Shown here: positions 1 to 12,800 of the stretch, in pieces
Position numbering within the stretch: the stretch's first letter is position 1
Layout: every line of letters starts with the position of its first letter
Source: Circinella minor
Lineage: Eukaryota; Mucoromycota; Mucoromycetes; Mucorales; Lichtheimiaceae
DNA length: 64,000 nt
Direction: 5' to 3'
NCBI GenBank assembly: GCA_016758965.1
Contig: JAEPRB010000070.1
Coordinates: 62,001 to 126,000, forward strand
The notes under the pieces: model-generated
The model's input: only the letters and a program-made list of their open reading frames with translations
What the model was told of the DNA's origin: nothing
Databases searched by the model: none
Program-made: the position numbers and the translations under genes

Positions 1-81
1 GTAAAAAGAAAAGAAAAGAAAAGAAAAGAAAAGAAAAAGAAGAAAAAGTTCAAAAGGGTTTAAATAATAATATATATTTAG

Positions 82-1555
82 AATACCCATTTGCATATAC
101 TCAAAAAAGTAATGCTGTACTTGAATATACTGATAAAGAATATATAGAATGTCTTGCAGGTAACTAAAAAAAAAAAAAAATATATGTTCAAAATGTTTTA
201 TTTATATCTAATTTTTTATTTTTTATTTTTCCCCAGAATTGGATAAAGAATGGACAAAAGAGGAAACTGATTATTTACTTTATTTGTGTCAAAAATATGA
301 TCTTCGTTTTATTATAATTGCTGATCGTTATGAGTATAATAACAATAAGAATCGATCTATTGAAGTAATATATTATTTTATTTTGGGTTTATTTTTATTT
401 TTATTTATTTATTTATTCATAAAAAAAATTCTTTTTAATTAGGACTTGAAAGATCGATATTATAATATATGTCGAACATTATTAAAACATCGAGAATCTT
501 CTAATAATAATTCTTTGACAACAATAACACAACACTATTCATTTGATAAGACACGAGAATTGGAAAGAAAAGAAGCTTTAGAAGTATTATATAGTCGTAC
601 ACGGGAACAAATGGAAGAAGAAGAGGCGTTACTCGTGGAAGTCAAACGGATAGAGCAAGAAGAGAATAAACTTGCTCGTGAAAGGGAAAGTGTAATGCAT
701 GTCCAGCCCATTCCATTCACTTTTACAAGTAGTACAAATTATAATTTTAATAGTAGTAATACCCATGCGCCGGATTCCAAAGTAAGAACTTTTTTTATTT
801 TTTATTTTTTATGACTCATATATATATATATCAAAAATGTCTAATAAACAATAATAATCAATATAACGACGATCTTTTTATTTTTTATTTTTCGTGGCAT
901 TATGACTCCTTAAAAAAATATTCTATCATAAATTATAGAAAAGAAAACGATTAGCAATTAATGAGAAAAAGAAATCCAATCGGCAAACTACGGAAGGTAA
1001 AAGTTATAACTTAAGGAGTAGAAAAGTTATGAGTATGGGGGGGGGAAGGGAAGGTTTAGGAATTATGAAAAGTGTTATACGAATTTTTTTTTTTTTTTTG
1101 TGCATCCATAACAGCATGTGCATATATAACCCAAAAAGTAGTCGGTTATGTAAAAAAAATAATAATAATTCAACTAATAATAATCATAATAAAATATATA
1201 TATTTTTTTCTCGTGCTTACCTTCCCTTCAAATAATATTATTTATTATATATTTAGATCTGTCATCTTTATCCAAGGAAAAACTGATACCCGGTGTTTAT
1301 GTACAAAGTCAAAAACTTCCTATAGTTAAGCCAAGTATACATGCAAAAATATTGAAAGTGATGGATGAATTAATTGTTGGTAAAGTAAAATAATTTATTT
1401 CTAAAAATGGAGCGGAGAGGAATCAACTTTTTTTTTAGAGGGTGTAGGATGTATGTGTGTGTGTGTGTGTGTGGTAAATTTTCTGACAGCCATTTGTTGA
1501 TATTTTCTGATATTGAACCGCTCTTTTTTTTTTTTTTTGTGTCGCATGATTTTGT

Positions 1556-1588
<33 letters not shown>

Positions 1589-1864
1589 GGATGTAAACAG
1601 GTCCGCGACCCGTGATGCCGACTGCATCAGTATGCCACGGTTTCGAACAATTACAAACATCTATTTCACAAATGTTTGAATTGAAAAAAGTAGTTGATAA
1701 AATGGAATTGGAACATAAAATCAAGACAAAGGTAAATTAAATGAGGATGAATAGTATACATATATAAAAAAGAAAAAATGAATGTATTTTATTATTCATT
1801 CTTTATATTATACTTTTATATTAAGTCTCGAAAACGTCAAGTATCACAACAAGAAGAAGCATAA
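82..1864 (+). CDS. SWC4: SWR1/NuA4 complex subunit SWC4 (DMAP1 family), 5' end missing
   Basis: DMAP1/SWC4 proteins are shared subunits of the SWR1 histone-exchange and NuA4 acetyltransferase complexes in the nucleus. Exons are 82-159, 237-364, 443-781, 939-996, 1257-1379, 1601-1731 and 1826-1864, giving about 298 residues in frame. The first bases, GTAAAAAG, look like a donor, so positions 1-81 (with an AAAAG-type repeat) are probably the end of an intron and upstream exons lie outside. Visible family signatures: YPFAYTQKS, then the SANT-like block [20 protein letters not shown] with DRYEY and [13 protein letters not shown], then [20 protein letters not shown] and a charged coiled coil ([20 protein letters not shown]), then [10 protein letters not shown] before a final helix. 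This is the order known for the family. Exon 4 is only 58 nt. The family call is strong; the exact end of the small last exon is less sure. Confidence 0.9.
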
Positions 1865-2500
1865 ATAATATAACGAAAAAAGAAAAATGATTATGACGAT
1901 CTTTACAGTTAAGAGGAAAGGAACAAAAAAGTTGAAGGGAGGGGGAGGGGAAAAAGAGAGACGAAGGAGAAAAAGGAATTAGTCAATGTAAAAAAGAGAA
2001 AGGTGTCTTTTCTTTTCTGTCCCTCTCTCCCTCTATATATATATATGCATGTGCGTATACTTTTTAATATTATTAGTATTATAATGATATACGACAAAAG
2101 AGAATAAAAAAAAAAAAAAACTGTACTTTGTGGAGTTGCAAAAAAAAAAAAAAAAAAATCAATAAAATTAGGCAATAAGCAAAACAAGGTTACCTTGGAT
2201 TTCTTTTCCCTTTTTCCAACTAAATAACTTATAAACCCACCCCTCTCTCCAAATACCCCACTCTTATAAAAAATAAGAAACGTTTTAATATAATACTTCT
2301 TTATATATAAACAGTTTTATTTTTATTTTTTATTTTTATTTTTATTTATTTTAATTTTTTTTTATTAGTTTTTATTATATATATCTCATTTATATCGTAT
2401 ATAACCAATATCAACAACAACACCCCCCCCCAACTTTTTTTAACTTGTTTGTATCAATATTTAACCCCATAACAACAAAAAAAAAAAAAGAGAAAAAAAA
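1865..2500. other. Intergenic region, 3' of SWC4 and 5' of the acidic protein gene
   Basis: No gene seen. The first part is purine-rich on the plus strand (GGGAGGGGG near 1936). A pyrimidine-rich stretch with repeated TTTTTATTTT at about 2320-2360 and CAACAACAACACCCCCCCC at 2411-2430 lead into the next start codon and probably form promoter and 5' leader. Confidence 0.6.
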
Positions 2501-3442
2501 ATGCTCGCAAAAGACCAACAGGTACAACAAACACAGCAACAACAACCTCAACTTCCAAAAGAACAACCACCACCCAAGGCCGTTAATATTATACGACCTT
2601 CTTCACCATTTCTTAAACAGTTTAAATCACCTCACCATCATCTGTCCAATAATAATAATAATAATCATCATTCTACAACTACAAATGACAATGTATCGTC
2701 AATAACATCTTCTACTTTATCGTCTATAACATCGACTCACGCTGGTCGTGCCACTGTACTTGGACCTGCCAATTTTTTTTCATTATATTCACACCAAAAA
2801 CCAGCTTTTGGGTCTACTTTACCACATCGATTAATACAACGTGCAAGAAGTAACTCCAATTTATCGAGACTTACTGTTATTTCAAGTAATAACAGTGATA
2901 ATGAAGACGATGACGATGATGATAATGTAAATAGCGATAGTAACGATGATGATGATGATGATAGTGATGTAGATACGAGTAGTAACGATGACAACGACGA
3001 TATTGATGACGAAATTGATAGTATCGATGGTAACAGTGATCTTGACAACAGCGATGATAATAGCGATGATGACGATGATGATGAAGAAGAAGAAGATTCG
3101 AATAGTGATCTTGAACAAAAGTTATCAGATAAAGATCGAGTATCACCCTCTAAAATTGTTGCTAGAATTAAACATGGTACTATCATGAATGGTCGAGGTG
3201 AATTCGTTAATAAAGGTGGTGAAGATGATAACAGCGATGATGGTTGGCTTGATGAAGCTAGAGCAAATCGTAAGGTATATTAAATAACTAACAACGAACA
3301 AAAAATTTTGGGCGTAATTTTTTTTTTTTTTTTAAGGCGAAAAAATGATCCAAAAAAAAAAAAAAAAGGGGTGGGAGAAGGGGAAGGGGAGTATAAGGGA
3401 GTTTTTACACAATGTGCATGTTAAAGAAAAATAACAATAATA

Positions 3443-3475
<33 letters not shown>

Positions 3476-4177
3476 TGTGTGTGTGTGTGTGTATCTCTTT
3501 TCTTTCTATAAACAGATTGCCGATCTCGAAATTGAAAAAACTTCGTTATTAGCTGTCAATACAACACTGGAAGCAACTTTACGAAAACAGCAAGATAAAA
3601 TCGTTGAATTGGAAAAACGTCTAGAAATGTAAAATTATTTGATTTGCCCTGATTTTTTTTATTTTTATTTTTTTATTTTTTTATTTTTTACATATGAATA
3701 ATAATAATAATAATTATTATCTATTATATATATATATATATAGCAATTCTGATCAAGGACCATTAACCCCAGTTTCTGATAAACCTTTGGAGGTATGTAG
3801 TACCAAAAAAATTATAAAATTTCTTATTTTTCTCAAACTTGCTTTTTTTTTGGGGGGGGGGAGGAAAGGAACATCCTTAAAATTGATAATTTTTTTTTTT
3901 TTTTTTTTTGGTATAGTTGGGAGATGATGTTGAAGCTTTGACAGAAAAATTATCAAATCAAGATTTGGAGAATGATGAAGTTTTTCAACGGTTACGAAAT
4001 ATGCTTCAAAGTTTAATTGATGATGCTGAAAATGCATTATTACAAAAAACAAAAGTATCTGGAGGACGTGTGCTTCATGACTATGAACCAACTACAATAA
4101 GCGCTGAACCATCAGGACTAGAAGATACTAGTTCTACAACAGCAAATCCAATTACGGCTAATATTAAAGACGAAGGT

Positions 4178-4208
<31 letters not shown>

Positions 4209-4765
4209 ACCCTATCTCAAAATAAGGATAATTAATATTCATTTTCTACACATACACATATTCTCAATTTATGTAATACAATTTAGTGACCATACGAAAG
4301 TTAGCTGCACGACGATCATGGTCACCACCTACGCAAGGCAATACTGCCATTATGAATCGACAAAACCAACGACCATCGCGACGTGTATCTGATAGTCAGG
4401 ACCGAGGACGTCCACTATCATTTCACCAACAACCCATACGACCTAAATCACCCATTACTACACATCAACAAAAATCAACGATAACACATACAAAAACATC
4501 TATGGCACGTACTTTATCTCGATCTTCATCACCTGCTGTTCTTGTTTCGTCGCCTACTCCACCTATATCCCCTACTTCACCTATTCGTTCGAATTCTCCT
4601 CGTCCATTTAGTCCCCCACCTAATAATACGACGACAACACGTCCAACGATAATAACGCGACCTCCGAGTAGAAATTCCTCATTAAGTAGAACATCTTCAT
4701 TGAGTAGAACTTCCTCGTTAAGACAACATCAGCAGCAACAAACTTCTCCAAGATGGCAGTACTAA
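2501..4765 (+). CDS. Uncharacterised acidic, low-complexity protein with a short coiled coil
   Basis: Exons 2501-3274, 3516-3628, 3744-3792, 3917-4175 and 4287-4765 give 557 residues. The N-terminus is Gln/Pro/Asn/His-rich. Residues about 83-125 look conserved (VLGPANFFSLYSHQKP, TLPHRLIQRARSNSNLS). Residues about 130-205 are an Asp/Ser/Asn acidic tract encoded by GAT/GAC runs. Next comes GWLDEARANRK joined across intron 1 to IADLEIEKTSLLAVNTTLEA, a leucine-rich coiled coil that resembles a helix found in uncharacterised fungal proteins, then an acidic helix (LGDDVEALTEKL) and a basic Ser/Pro/Arg tail with repeats of SRTSSL. I do not recognise a named family and propose no function. Donors and acceptors are GT-AG with long T runs; start is the first ATG after an in-frame stop. 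The open frame on the opposite strand of the acidic tract is a shadow of its codon repeats. Confidence 0.72.
3441..3492. repeat. Compound AAT/GT microsatellite inside intron 1
   Basis: An AAT run followed directly by a GT run occupies the end of the first intron of the acidic protein gene, just before the branch and acceptor region. It is a simple repeat, likely length-variable between strains. Confidence 0.85.
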
Positions 4766-4986
4766 ACCAATAGTTATAAATATTTTAAAAACATCAAATT
4801 TATATCACACACACACACACACACAACCCTTTCACCTTCCCTCGTTTAACTCCTTCTCTTTCCCCTCCCTCCCCCACATACCACTTTTCTTTTTTTTTCC
4901 CTTATTTTACATACCAGAAAAAAAAAATACATTGGAAAAAAAAAAAAAGTTCCCCCCGTTCATTTTTTCATTTAGTTTTTGTGATG

Positions 4987-5018
<32 letters not shown>

Positions 5019-5586
5019 TCGTTTTGAATCGTGGTGGTCTGTTGTATTATGCTTTTTTTTTCTTTATCCCTCCCCTCCCCCCCTCCCCTTTGTTCTTTCT
5101 TTTTTTTTTTCAGGTATATATATTTTAAATACGCATTCATTTTTTCTTACTCGTCATATTCCAACTCTTCCTTTCCCTTTCAATTCTCCCCCCCCCTCCA
5201 TTTTCAATTTCTTTTTTATCCACATATTTGGTACATAACAATTTTTTTTTTCTATTCATATATATATCTCATAATCCTTCCCCTTCCTTGTTTTGAACAA
5301 AAAAAAATGACAAAAAAAAAAAGTGATAACAATCATTAACAATAAATTTTTTTCGTGCAGCAACCCCATTTAATTTTTTTTTTTTTTTATGTAATAGGGG
5401 TCTAGTAAAAATCTTGGAGGTAACAAAAAAAAAAAAAAAAAACTATACCACATGACCTTCTCTGATCCTTCTACTTATGCCGTGTGATACTTGAGAAAAA
5501 AAAAAAACTTTCATTTTTTTTTAGCTTGACTCTTTTTTTTTTTTTTTAACTTTTCTTACTCTTATTATATAACTAATAAAGTATTC
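4766..5586. other. Intergenic region, homopolymer- and pyrimidine-rich
   Basis: A CA microsatellite sits at about 4807-4825, followed by pyrimidine-rich DNA with long T and C runs (for example 4985-5013). Open frames here encode only Phe/Ser/Pro runs. No gene or RNA recognised; it probably contains the 3' end of the upstream gene and the promoter of the next. Confidence 0.6.
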
Positions 5587-6849
5587 ATGAGTCGGTTAAC
5601 ACAGACTCCTCCTCTCATTAGTTTAAATCCAGGAACTATTGGACCATGTATGTTTCATTGATAAATACATAAGAAAAAAGAAAAGTTTCGAGAAAGAAAA
5701 AGTTTATTTTCATATATTAATAATAATAATAATAATAATAATAGTACAAGTTCATCTTCATGAACCATTTCGTCATCGTCAAGGGTCAAAAAAGACACGA
5801 GCAGCATTAAATCTACTTGATCTATTAGGTCGATTAGAACTTGTATTAACAAAACAAAAAAATATGAAACAGTTTGAACCTACTACAGAACAAACTCAAG
5901 CACTAGAAAAGGTTTCTATATATGGATTTTTGACGAGGGCGTGTGGGGGGGGAAGGAGAGATTGGATTTTTAAAAATATATATATTTTTTGATTGTTACC
6001 TTTTTAGGGATTGGAACAAGAAATTGAATCACTTAAAACAATGATTGAATCTACATGGCAACTACTTGAAACAGAATCACAACAAGATAATAATCATTAT
6101 ATAGAAGAAATGAATTTGGGAGGATTATATCCGTTAGCTATTCAATATTTAAAATGTACTACACCAACAGAACGTAGTCAATTATCCATGGTAGGAGCTG
6201 ATATTCATTGTAAGTTTTTTTTTTTTTCTATGGTATGAAAATAAAATAAAAAAGAGGAAGAAGAAAAGTATATGAATGGGATGTAGTAACAGGCCAAAAA
6301 AAAATTGAATTGTAAACACATATAGCACATTATCATCAAATGGCATTATATGATCAATTATATGCCACAGCTGCTCGACTTTATCGAAATTTAAATCTAA
6401 ATGATCATCACTATATACCCTATCAATTGGCAATTACTTTTGTAAGTGGATAGATATCCCCAAAAAATAAAACAAGATTATACATTTATATATGTGGAAA
6501 ACAAAAGCTTATCAAATATTATATATATATATATATTATACAGCAATGTGTAAATCAGTTAGGCATGTATTATTCCGAATACCGTGAACGAATTCAACGT
6601 AAATTTGATGAAATCAAATCCACCTTGGCAACAAATAACAGTAATAAGAGTAACGATAGTAACATGGAAGAAAAATTAAATGAGGAACAAGTCATTTGGT
6701 TAAAACAGTTAACAACAGATTTAATGGTTCAAGTTCTTTATGGAAAAGATAATATGGATCCTATGAAATCCAATCGTTATACCTTATTAACAGGAGCAGT
6801 CGTTCAAGCTCAAAAAATGAATCAAAAAGAAAAAGCAACTGCTGTCTAA
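5587..6849 (+). CDS. Uncharacterised helical protein
   Basis: Five exons, 5587-5647, 5745-5911, 6008-6209, 6326-6441 and 6544-6849, join in frame to 283 residues, starting MSRLTQTPPLISLNPGTIGP. After an extended N-terminus the protein is predicted by eye to be mostly alpha-helical: LNLLDLLGRLELVLTKQ, LEQEIESLKTMIESTWQLLE, then a second helical half rich in Tyr and Gln (YHQMALYDQLYATAARLYRN). There is no signal peptide or membrane segment. All introns have GT donors and AG acceptors and change phase consistently, which supports a real gene rather than chance frames. I cannot assign it to a family. A helical adaptor or complex subunit would fit, but that is inference. Confidence 0.7.
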
Positions 6850-7201
6850 AAAAAAAAAAAAAAAAAGACTGTATTATTTTATCCTCATCATTTTGTTCCC
6901 TATTCCCTGTTGTTGTTGTGTCGATTGTATAATTTTTGTGAGTGTATATAATCTTCCTTTTTTTTTTTTTAATAATAATTTGTATATTATATTAATAACT
7001 TGGTGAAAGAAGAATGCAAAAGGGGGGAAAAAACAGAAAGAACAAAAAAAGAAATTGGGTGGTGGTGCAAATACAATATATGAAAAAAAAAATAACAACT
7101 ACTGTATCTATATGTAATGGTGGATCATGGTGTTGAAAATAAGGGGGAAGAAAAAAGAGCTGTTGTTATTATTATTTGTTTGTTATCGTCATAAAGTTTA
7201 T
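6850..7201. other. Convergent intergenic region
   Basis: This stretch lies between the stop codons of two convergent genes and should hold both 3' UTRs and poly(A) sites. It has A and T runs and a GTTGTTGTT repeat near 6910. No gene seen. Confidence 0.6.
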
Positions 7202-9819
7202 TTAGGTGTAGACGTACTAAAAAAACAAAACAATGGTTAGTCATCATCACACATCATACTATTTATATTTATCTCACTTTTGGCGATTATTCCCCCAATT
7301 CTTTTTCATATTATATTTACCTGAGGACCACCACCACCTTCAGGAACAGTCCAATCAATATTTTGGGAAGGATCCTTAATATCACACGTCTTACAATGAA
7401 TACAATTTTGTGAGTTGATTTGCAAACGCTTTTGACCAGGATTAGCTTCATCATCTACATATTCATATACACCAGCTAAAAAACGAAAAAAGAAAAGAAA
7501 AGAAAAGAAAAATGCAGTCATTTAAAGTTAATAAACAAAAGAAGGATAGAGCAAAAAAAAAAAATTCTTTTTTTCTCTCTCTTTTTTTTTTTAAAGACTA
7601 CACAACCGCCAAAAAAAATAAATCATCAATTTACCTGGACAGAAACGGTTTTCTGGTCCATCAAAGACACCCAAGTTACGTTCAACTGGAATATCCTTAT
7701 CACGAAGACGTAAATGAACAGGTTGATTTTCAGCATGATTAGTACCAGTACGAGCAACATTGGTTAACAAATCAAATGAAATGACACCATCAGGCTTTGG
7801 ATAATCAATTGGCTTTGAACCCCTATAGTGATATAACAATATATATTCATTAATATATAGATATATTCGTACATCAAACCTACAACATTACACTTTCATA
7901 AAAAAATTAAAAAAAAGACACTTTTATATAATTACTTACTTTGCAGGTTCCAATGCTTGCCAATCAGGTTTACCATGTTTAAGTGTCCAAGGCTCCTTAC
8001 CCCTGGAAATCATGGTAGAGAAACCAGAATGAATGAGACCACCCAGTAAACCAAGTGGACCATGGAAAGAAGGCTTACAATTACGAACGGCATATAATTC
8101 ATCATAAACCCAAGAGTTCTCAATGTTCTTTTCATAGTTTTCTAAATAGACTGGACCATCCAATTCTTTGGGTTCTTGTTCACCAGGAGTAAACAATGTT
8201 TCATAAGCTGCTTCAGCAGCCAACATACCCGATTTCATGGCAGTATGAGTACCCTTAATCTTAGGTACATTCAAGAAACCGGCAGTACAACCGATCAAAG
8301 CACCACCAGGGAATACAAGTTTAGGAATAGATTGATAACCACCTTCATTCAATGCACGAGCACCATAAGAAATACAATTACCACCTTCCAAAATGGGTTT
8401 AATTGAAGGATGATGCTTGAAGCGCTATATAATCCAAATAATAATAATTTTTTATGACCGATCAGCACATGTAATAAAAAAATGTTTTCCCACGACTAAA
8501 AGAATTTATTATCTTTTTTTTTTCTCCACACACAAAACAACCCCCCCCAATAATGTGTGTATAGTTCGTCATCAACTTCATTTCTTTTTTTTTTTTTTTT
8601 TACCCCGCAAAAAATAAAATAAAAAACAAAAAAACAAAGATATATTTTACCTGGAACTCCTTATAAGGATTTAAATAGGGGTTTTCATAGTCGAGACCAA
8701 CAACATAACCCACAGCAACTAAATGACGTTCAGGTTCAGGTTCGAAATGATATAAGAAACTACCACCATAGGTATGCATATCAAGTGGCCAACCAATACC
8801 ATGAATAACGGTACCAGGCTCATGTTTGGCAGGATCAATTTCCCAGACTTCCTTTAAACCGATACCGTATTTTTGAGGTTCACTATCCTTTCTCAAATTG
8901 AACTTCTTCATCAATGTCTTGGTCAAAGAACCATGACAACCTTCAGCAAACAATGTTACTTTTGCATTGACAGCCATACCACGTTCATAAGTATCCTATA
9001 TATATATATATATTTAAAATTTCAGTTCATTTCATCGTCAGGTACCGTGAGAAAAATACCCCATTTGTTAAAAAAAAAAAAAAACATCCCATTCATTCAT
9101 TATTTTACCTTTGGTTCAAAGTTCTTGTCTAAACCAACATCATTCAAGTTAATACCAGCAACGGATCCATCTTCATTATAACGGACTTCACTAGCAGAAA
9201 AACCAGGATAAATTTCAACACCTAATTCTTCCGCTTGTTCACCAAGCCATTTAACGAAATTATTTAAAGAAACAATATAATTGCCCTTATTATTCATTTG
9301 AGGTGGATGAGGTAAAGGGAAAGCCATGGTTTCAGTCAAAAATTGCATTTTATCCTTAGTAACAGGAGTCGTTAAAGGAGCTCCTTTTTCTTTCCAATCA
9401 GGGATAAGTTCATTCAAAGCTCTTGGTTCCAAAACAGCACCACTCAAAATATGAGCACCAACTTCACCGGCTTTTTCAATCAACATGACACGAAGTTCTT
9501 GATCAGCTTCATTGGCCAATTGTTTTAACCGAATAGCAGCAGCTAAACCAGAAGGTCCACCACCTACAATGACAACATCGGTTTCGTCTACAAACTGTTC
9601 CATTTGACGAGGATCGTCTTCAGGAAGTTGTTCACGATTAGGAATCCAAATGGGACGTGAAGCAGTTGTGGACAAATATTTAACAGAACCAAGACGTGGC
9701 ATAGGTTTTATAGTACGTGTCACAGAAGTAGAAAGACGAAGTGTAGCAGAAGAAACAGCAGCAGCATAACGTCCAGTAACACCTGAACGCATACGCATTC
9801 CACGAGTAAACATGGACAT
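7202..9819 (-). CDS. CIR2: Electron transfer flavoprotein-ubiquinone oxidoreductase, mitochondrial
   Basis: ETF-QO takes electrons from electron-transfer flavoprotein (fatty-acid and amino-acid oxidation) and reduces ubiquinone at the inner mitochondrial membrane. Exons on the minus strand are 9819-9109, 8995-8651, 8424-7940, 7822-7635, 7475-7321 and 7216-7202, giving 632 residues, the normal size. Residues 1-55 form an Arg/Ser-rich presequence. The FAD-binding loop is [17 protein letters not shown] near residue 83. [27 protein letters not shown] and [12 protein letters not shown] match the family. The C-terminus has the 4Fe-4S ligands: Cys in RFCPAGVYEYV and Cys-x2-Cys-x2-Cys in CIHCKTC, then [10 protein letters not shown]. 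The last exon is only 15 nt and encodes YVYT plus stop, matching the short tail of fungal homologues; without it the frame would run into intron sequence. Very high confidence in family; CIR2 is the yeast name. Confidence 0.96.
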
Positions 9820-12800
9820 TGTAAAATAAAATAAAATAAAAAGTGTTGGGGATAAAAAAAAAAAAAAAAAAAAAGAGAAGAGTGGGGAGTTGAAGAAAAA
9901 GAAAAGAGAGAGAAAGAGGTTAAAGAAAGAAAAGAAAGATATAAAGTCTATTCTTTACACACACACACGTACTCATAAGTTTCAATGACTAAATTCACAT
10001 GCCGGGCCATCAAAAAGATTAGTTTGGGATAAGACAGCCACAGCATTTTGGTGTAGATTTTTGGTTACTCCCTCCCCCCCAGTCACGAAAAATCGCATAA
10101 AGTCGTCGTGAAAACATATTTCCGTAATAAATATGAAAATAAAGGGGGACTTTTTTATACAAATATCTTAAACAAAAACTGTCACGCAACCTAATATTTT
10201 ACTTAATGCTTCTAAATAACACTATATAATTATTGAGTTTAATTGTCAAAAACGATATATAGATACAACTTTATTTTATATCTCTAAGCAAAACAATAAT
10301 AATAATTGTATTATTTGAGAAAAGTAGAATAGGTTTTATAATCATATTAATATACTATCATCTCTGACATACAAAAATCACTTTTACAGAATTGTAAATC
10401 AGAAGAACATGAACAAATAAGAGGAAAAAAGGAAGAGATAATTTGAACTTTTGATGAAATTATTCAGAAGCTTTAGATTCGTATATATCATTTATGTATC
10501 TGTAATTATATTTCTCTACTCACGTTTGTTAGTAATTGGAAGAAAATTACATAATTTAGATGATCTTTTTTTTACATATGATGTACTTTTTGCTCACTCT
10601 TTTTTTTTTTTTTTTGCGGAGCGAAAAAAGTTTCTTCTTCCGATCCCTATTTTCTAATCAATCTCCCGGATTTTGCATCCATGGTGTGTTACCAAAATAA
10701 AAATATATAACAAAGTTCAAAAGTAGAGTTAAAAAAAAAAGATTTAATCAGTCATATTTTGTAAAGGATCAAAAGCAATTCCACAAAGAAAATAGCCATT
10801 CAATATTTCAATATACTATATAAAAAAACTTCATAAGTACGTATTAGTTATCTTGATGATGTAATAAGAATATTTATTCATGGAAATAATCAATTCAATT
10901 AACTAAAAAGTATATTGAATAAATGAATCATTTTATTGTTACATAATATATATGCAAACATCTTGATTAACTACTGATATTTTCTAAAAGTATTATAAAT
11001 ATCTTTATTATTGTTAAGATATGTATATTATGTATATTCATAAACTACAACAAATGTTTTTCAATCTCTTACACATTTATTATTATTATTATTAGTTTTA
11101 CCATAAAATATAATATACCTCATACGTAATAATAAAAAAAAAAGATTAGGTATTCAACGAACATGAACTATGTATAAGGGTCCGTGCGCATATTTCTACT
11201 CATCATGACTTCTCCTCCCCTCCTTATTAAGTACACTCTCACACATAACAAAAAACTCATAATTATAAAAGCCGTGAGAAAACAAACTTTGTTTTTGGAG
11301 GTCCGGAAAAAAAATAGTATAATTCCTCTACTATTAAAAAAACCAGAAAAACCGTACCTGCTTTTTAAAATAAAATTTTTGTTAACTATAATCAATTGAG
11401 ACTTCTGAAAGCAAAAAAAAAAGATGACAAAATGGGGGGAAGGGGAATTGTGGAGCAAATAAATAACAAATATAAATATCATAATATGTGACAGGGCAAG
11501 TCACTATAATGCAAATCTTTTAAGCTATATATATATATTTTTTTGTAGTAAAATAGTGTAGTATTCTGTGTGTATCTTTTTAGCAAATATATTTATATTT
11601 TGGGATTTTATTTTTTTTATACGTCAATGACAGGTATTGGGCAAAGCAAATTTTATAATGAAGAATCCAAAAATTAATGATATAGGAAGCCAATTACTAA
11701 CAAGAAGATAAACTATCAACTAGGTATTAAAAAATTAGTATGTCTTTTTATTATAGCATGTATCACCCTAGTTAGTAGGGAACTAAGGAAAGATAATATA
11801 TATCTCGTGAGCATCCCATTTTCTGTATTGTTCACACGATATGATCCAATAATGGCTTAACATATTTATACTTTAGTCAAGACTTTTCTACAGTCCTCTC
11901 TGACATCATATCAGATTCAAATAATTTGCCATATACAACGACATTTTCTAGAGAAGATGTAAGATAAACTTGAAAATCAAAAATAAATAACTTTAGTCTA
12001 ATAAATAGCATAAAACTATCATAACTTTTTTTTTTTTCAAAACTTCTCCTTCCCAACATGAAAAACTATTTTTACGACCCATCCAATCACTTTTTCGCTT
12101 TGATTTTCAATATTTTCAGTTTGTAGATTATTAGTGAAGTGTGTAACAAAATACTATAAATCATCTAGTACACTGAAACATATTTTGCATATCATATTAT
12201 TATCGCTGTTAGTCATGCTATATCTGGATTGTATAGTTAGGTAGAATTTTCCTGATTATACCATTATCTAATGTAATGTAATAATCCTATATCTAGTTGA
12301 CAACAAGATGGACTTGTGATGAGCTAGATGATGATGACGACACCGTGGCTAGTAAATTATCACTTCATGACTATAATTGGTGTCCGCTTTTTTTCTTCTT
12401 CTCGCTATTATCGATTTACTATTAATGATTCTTTATATTATATACGTATACAGTTGGATCCCACACCTTTTTTGCATAGCTGGGATAAAGATAAAAATAA
12501 AAAAAATGAGAAGTCGGTTGCTGAAATATTGTATTAAGACTTTTTAATAAAGGGACCAATAATATAAACTAATGTTAAATTTATTAAGCATTCCTAATAT
12601 TTGCGTATGCATAAAACCCCCCGTAAGTACACATATTGTCCTATGTGTGAGATAACATTTTTTGCTATACTATAATAGAGACTATATTAACAAGCCACAA
12701 TGGAAAAATGTATGTGGTTGGGGCAAGGATTGGGAAATTTGTATGACGAACAACTGGAGGAGGGAAAGTAATACAGTTTTCCACAGTTTGGTGATCATGC

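Noticed and set aside
2737..3186. Long open frames opposite the acidic tract (Ser-rich, His/Tyr-rich and Ile-rich versions)
   Set aside because: They are complements of GAT/GAC codon repeats in a gene supported by splicing and conserved blocks on the plus strand.
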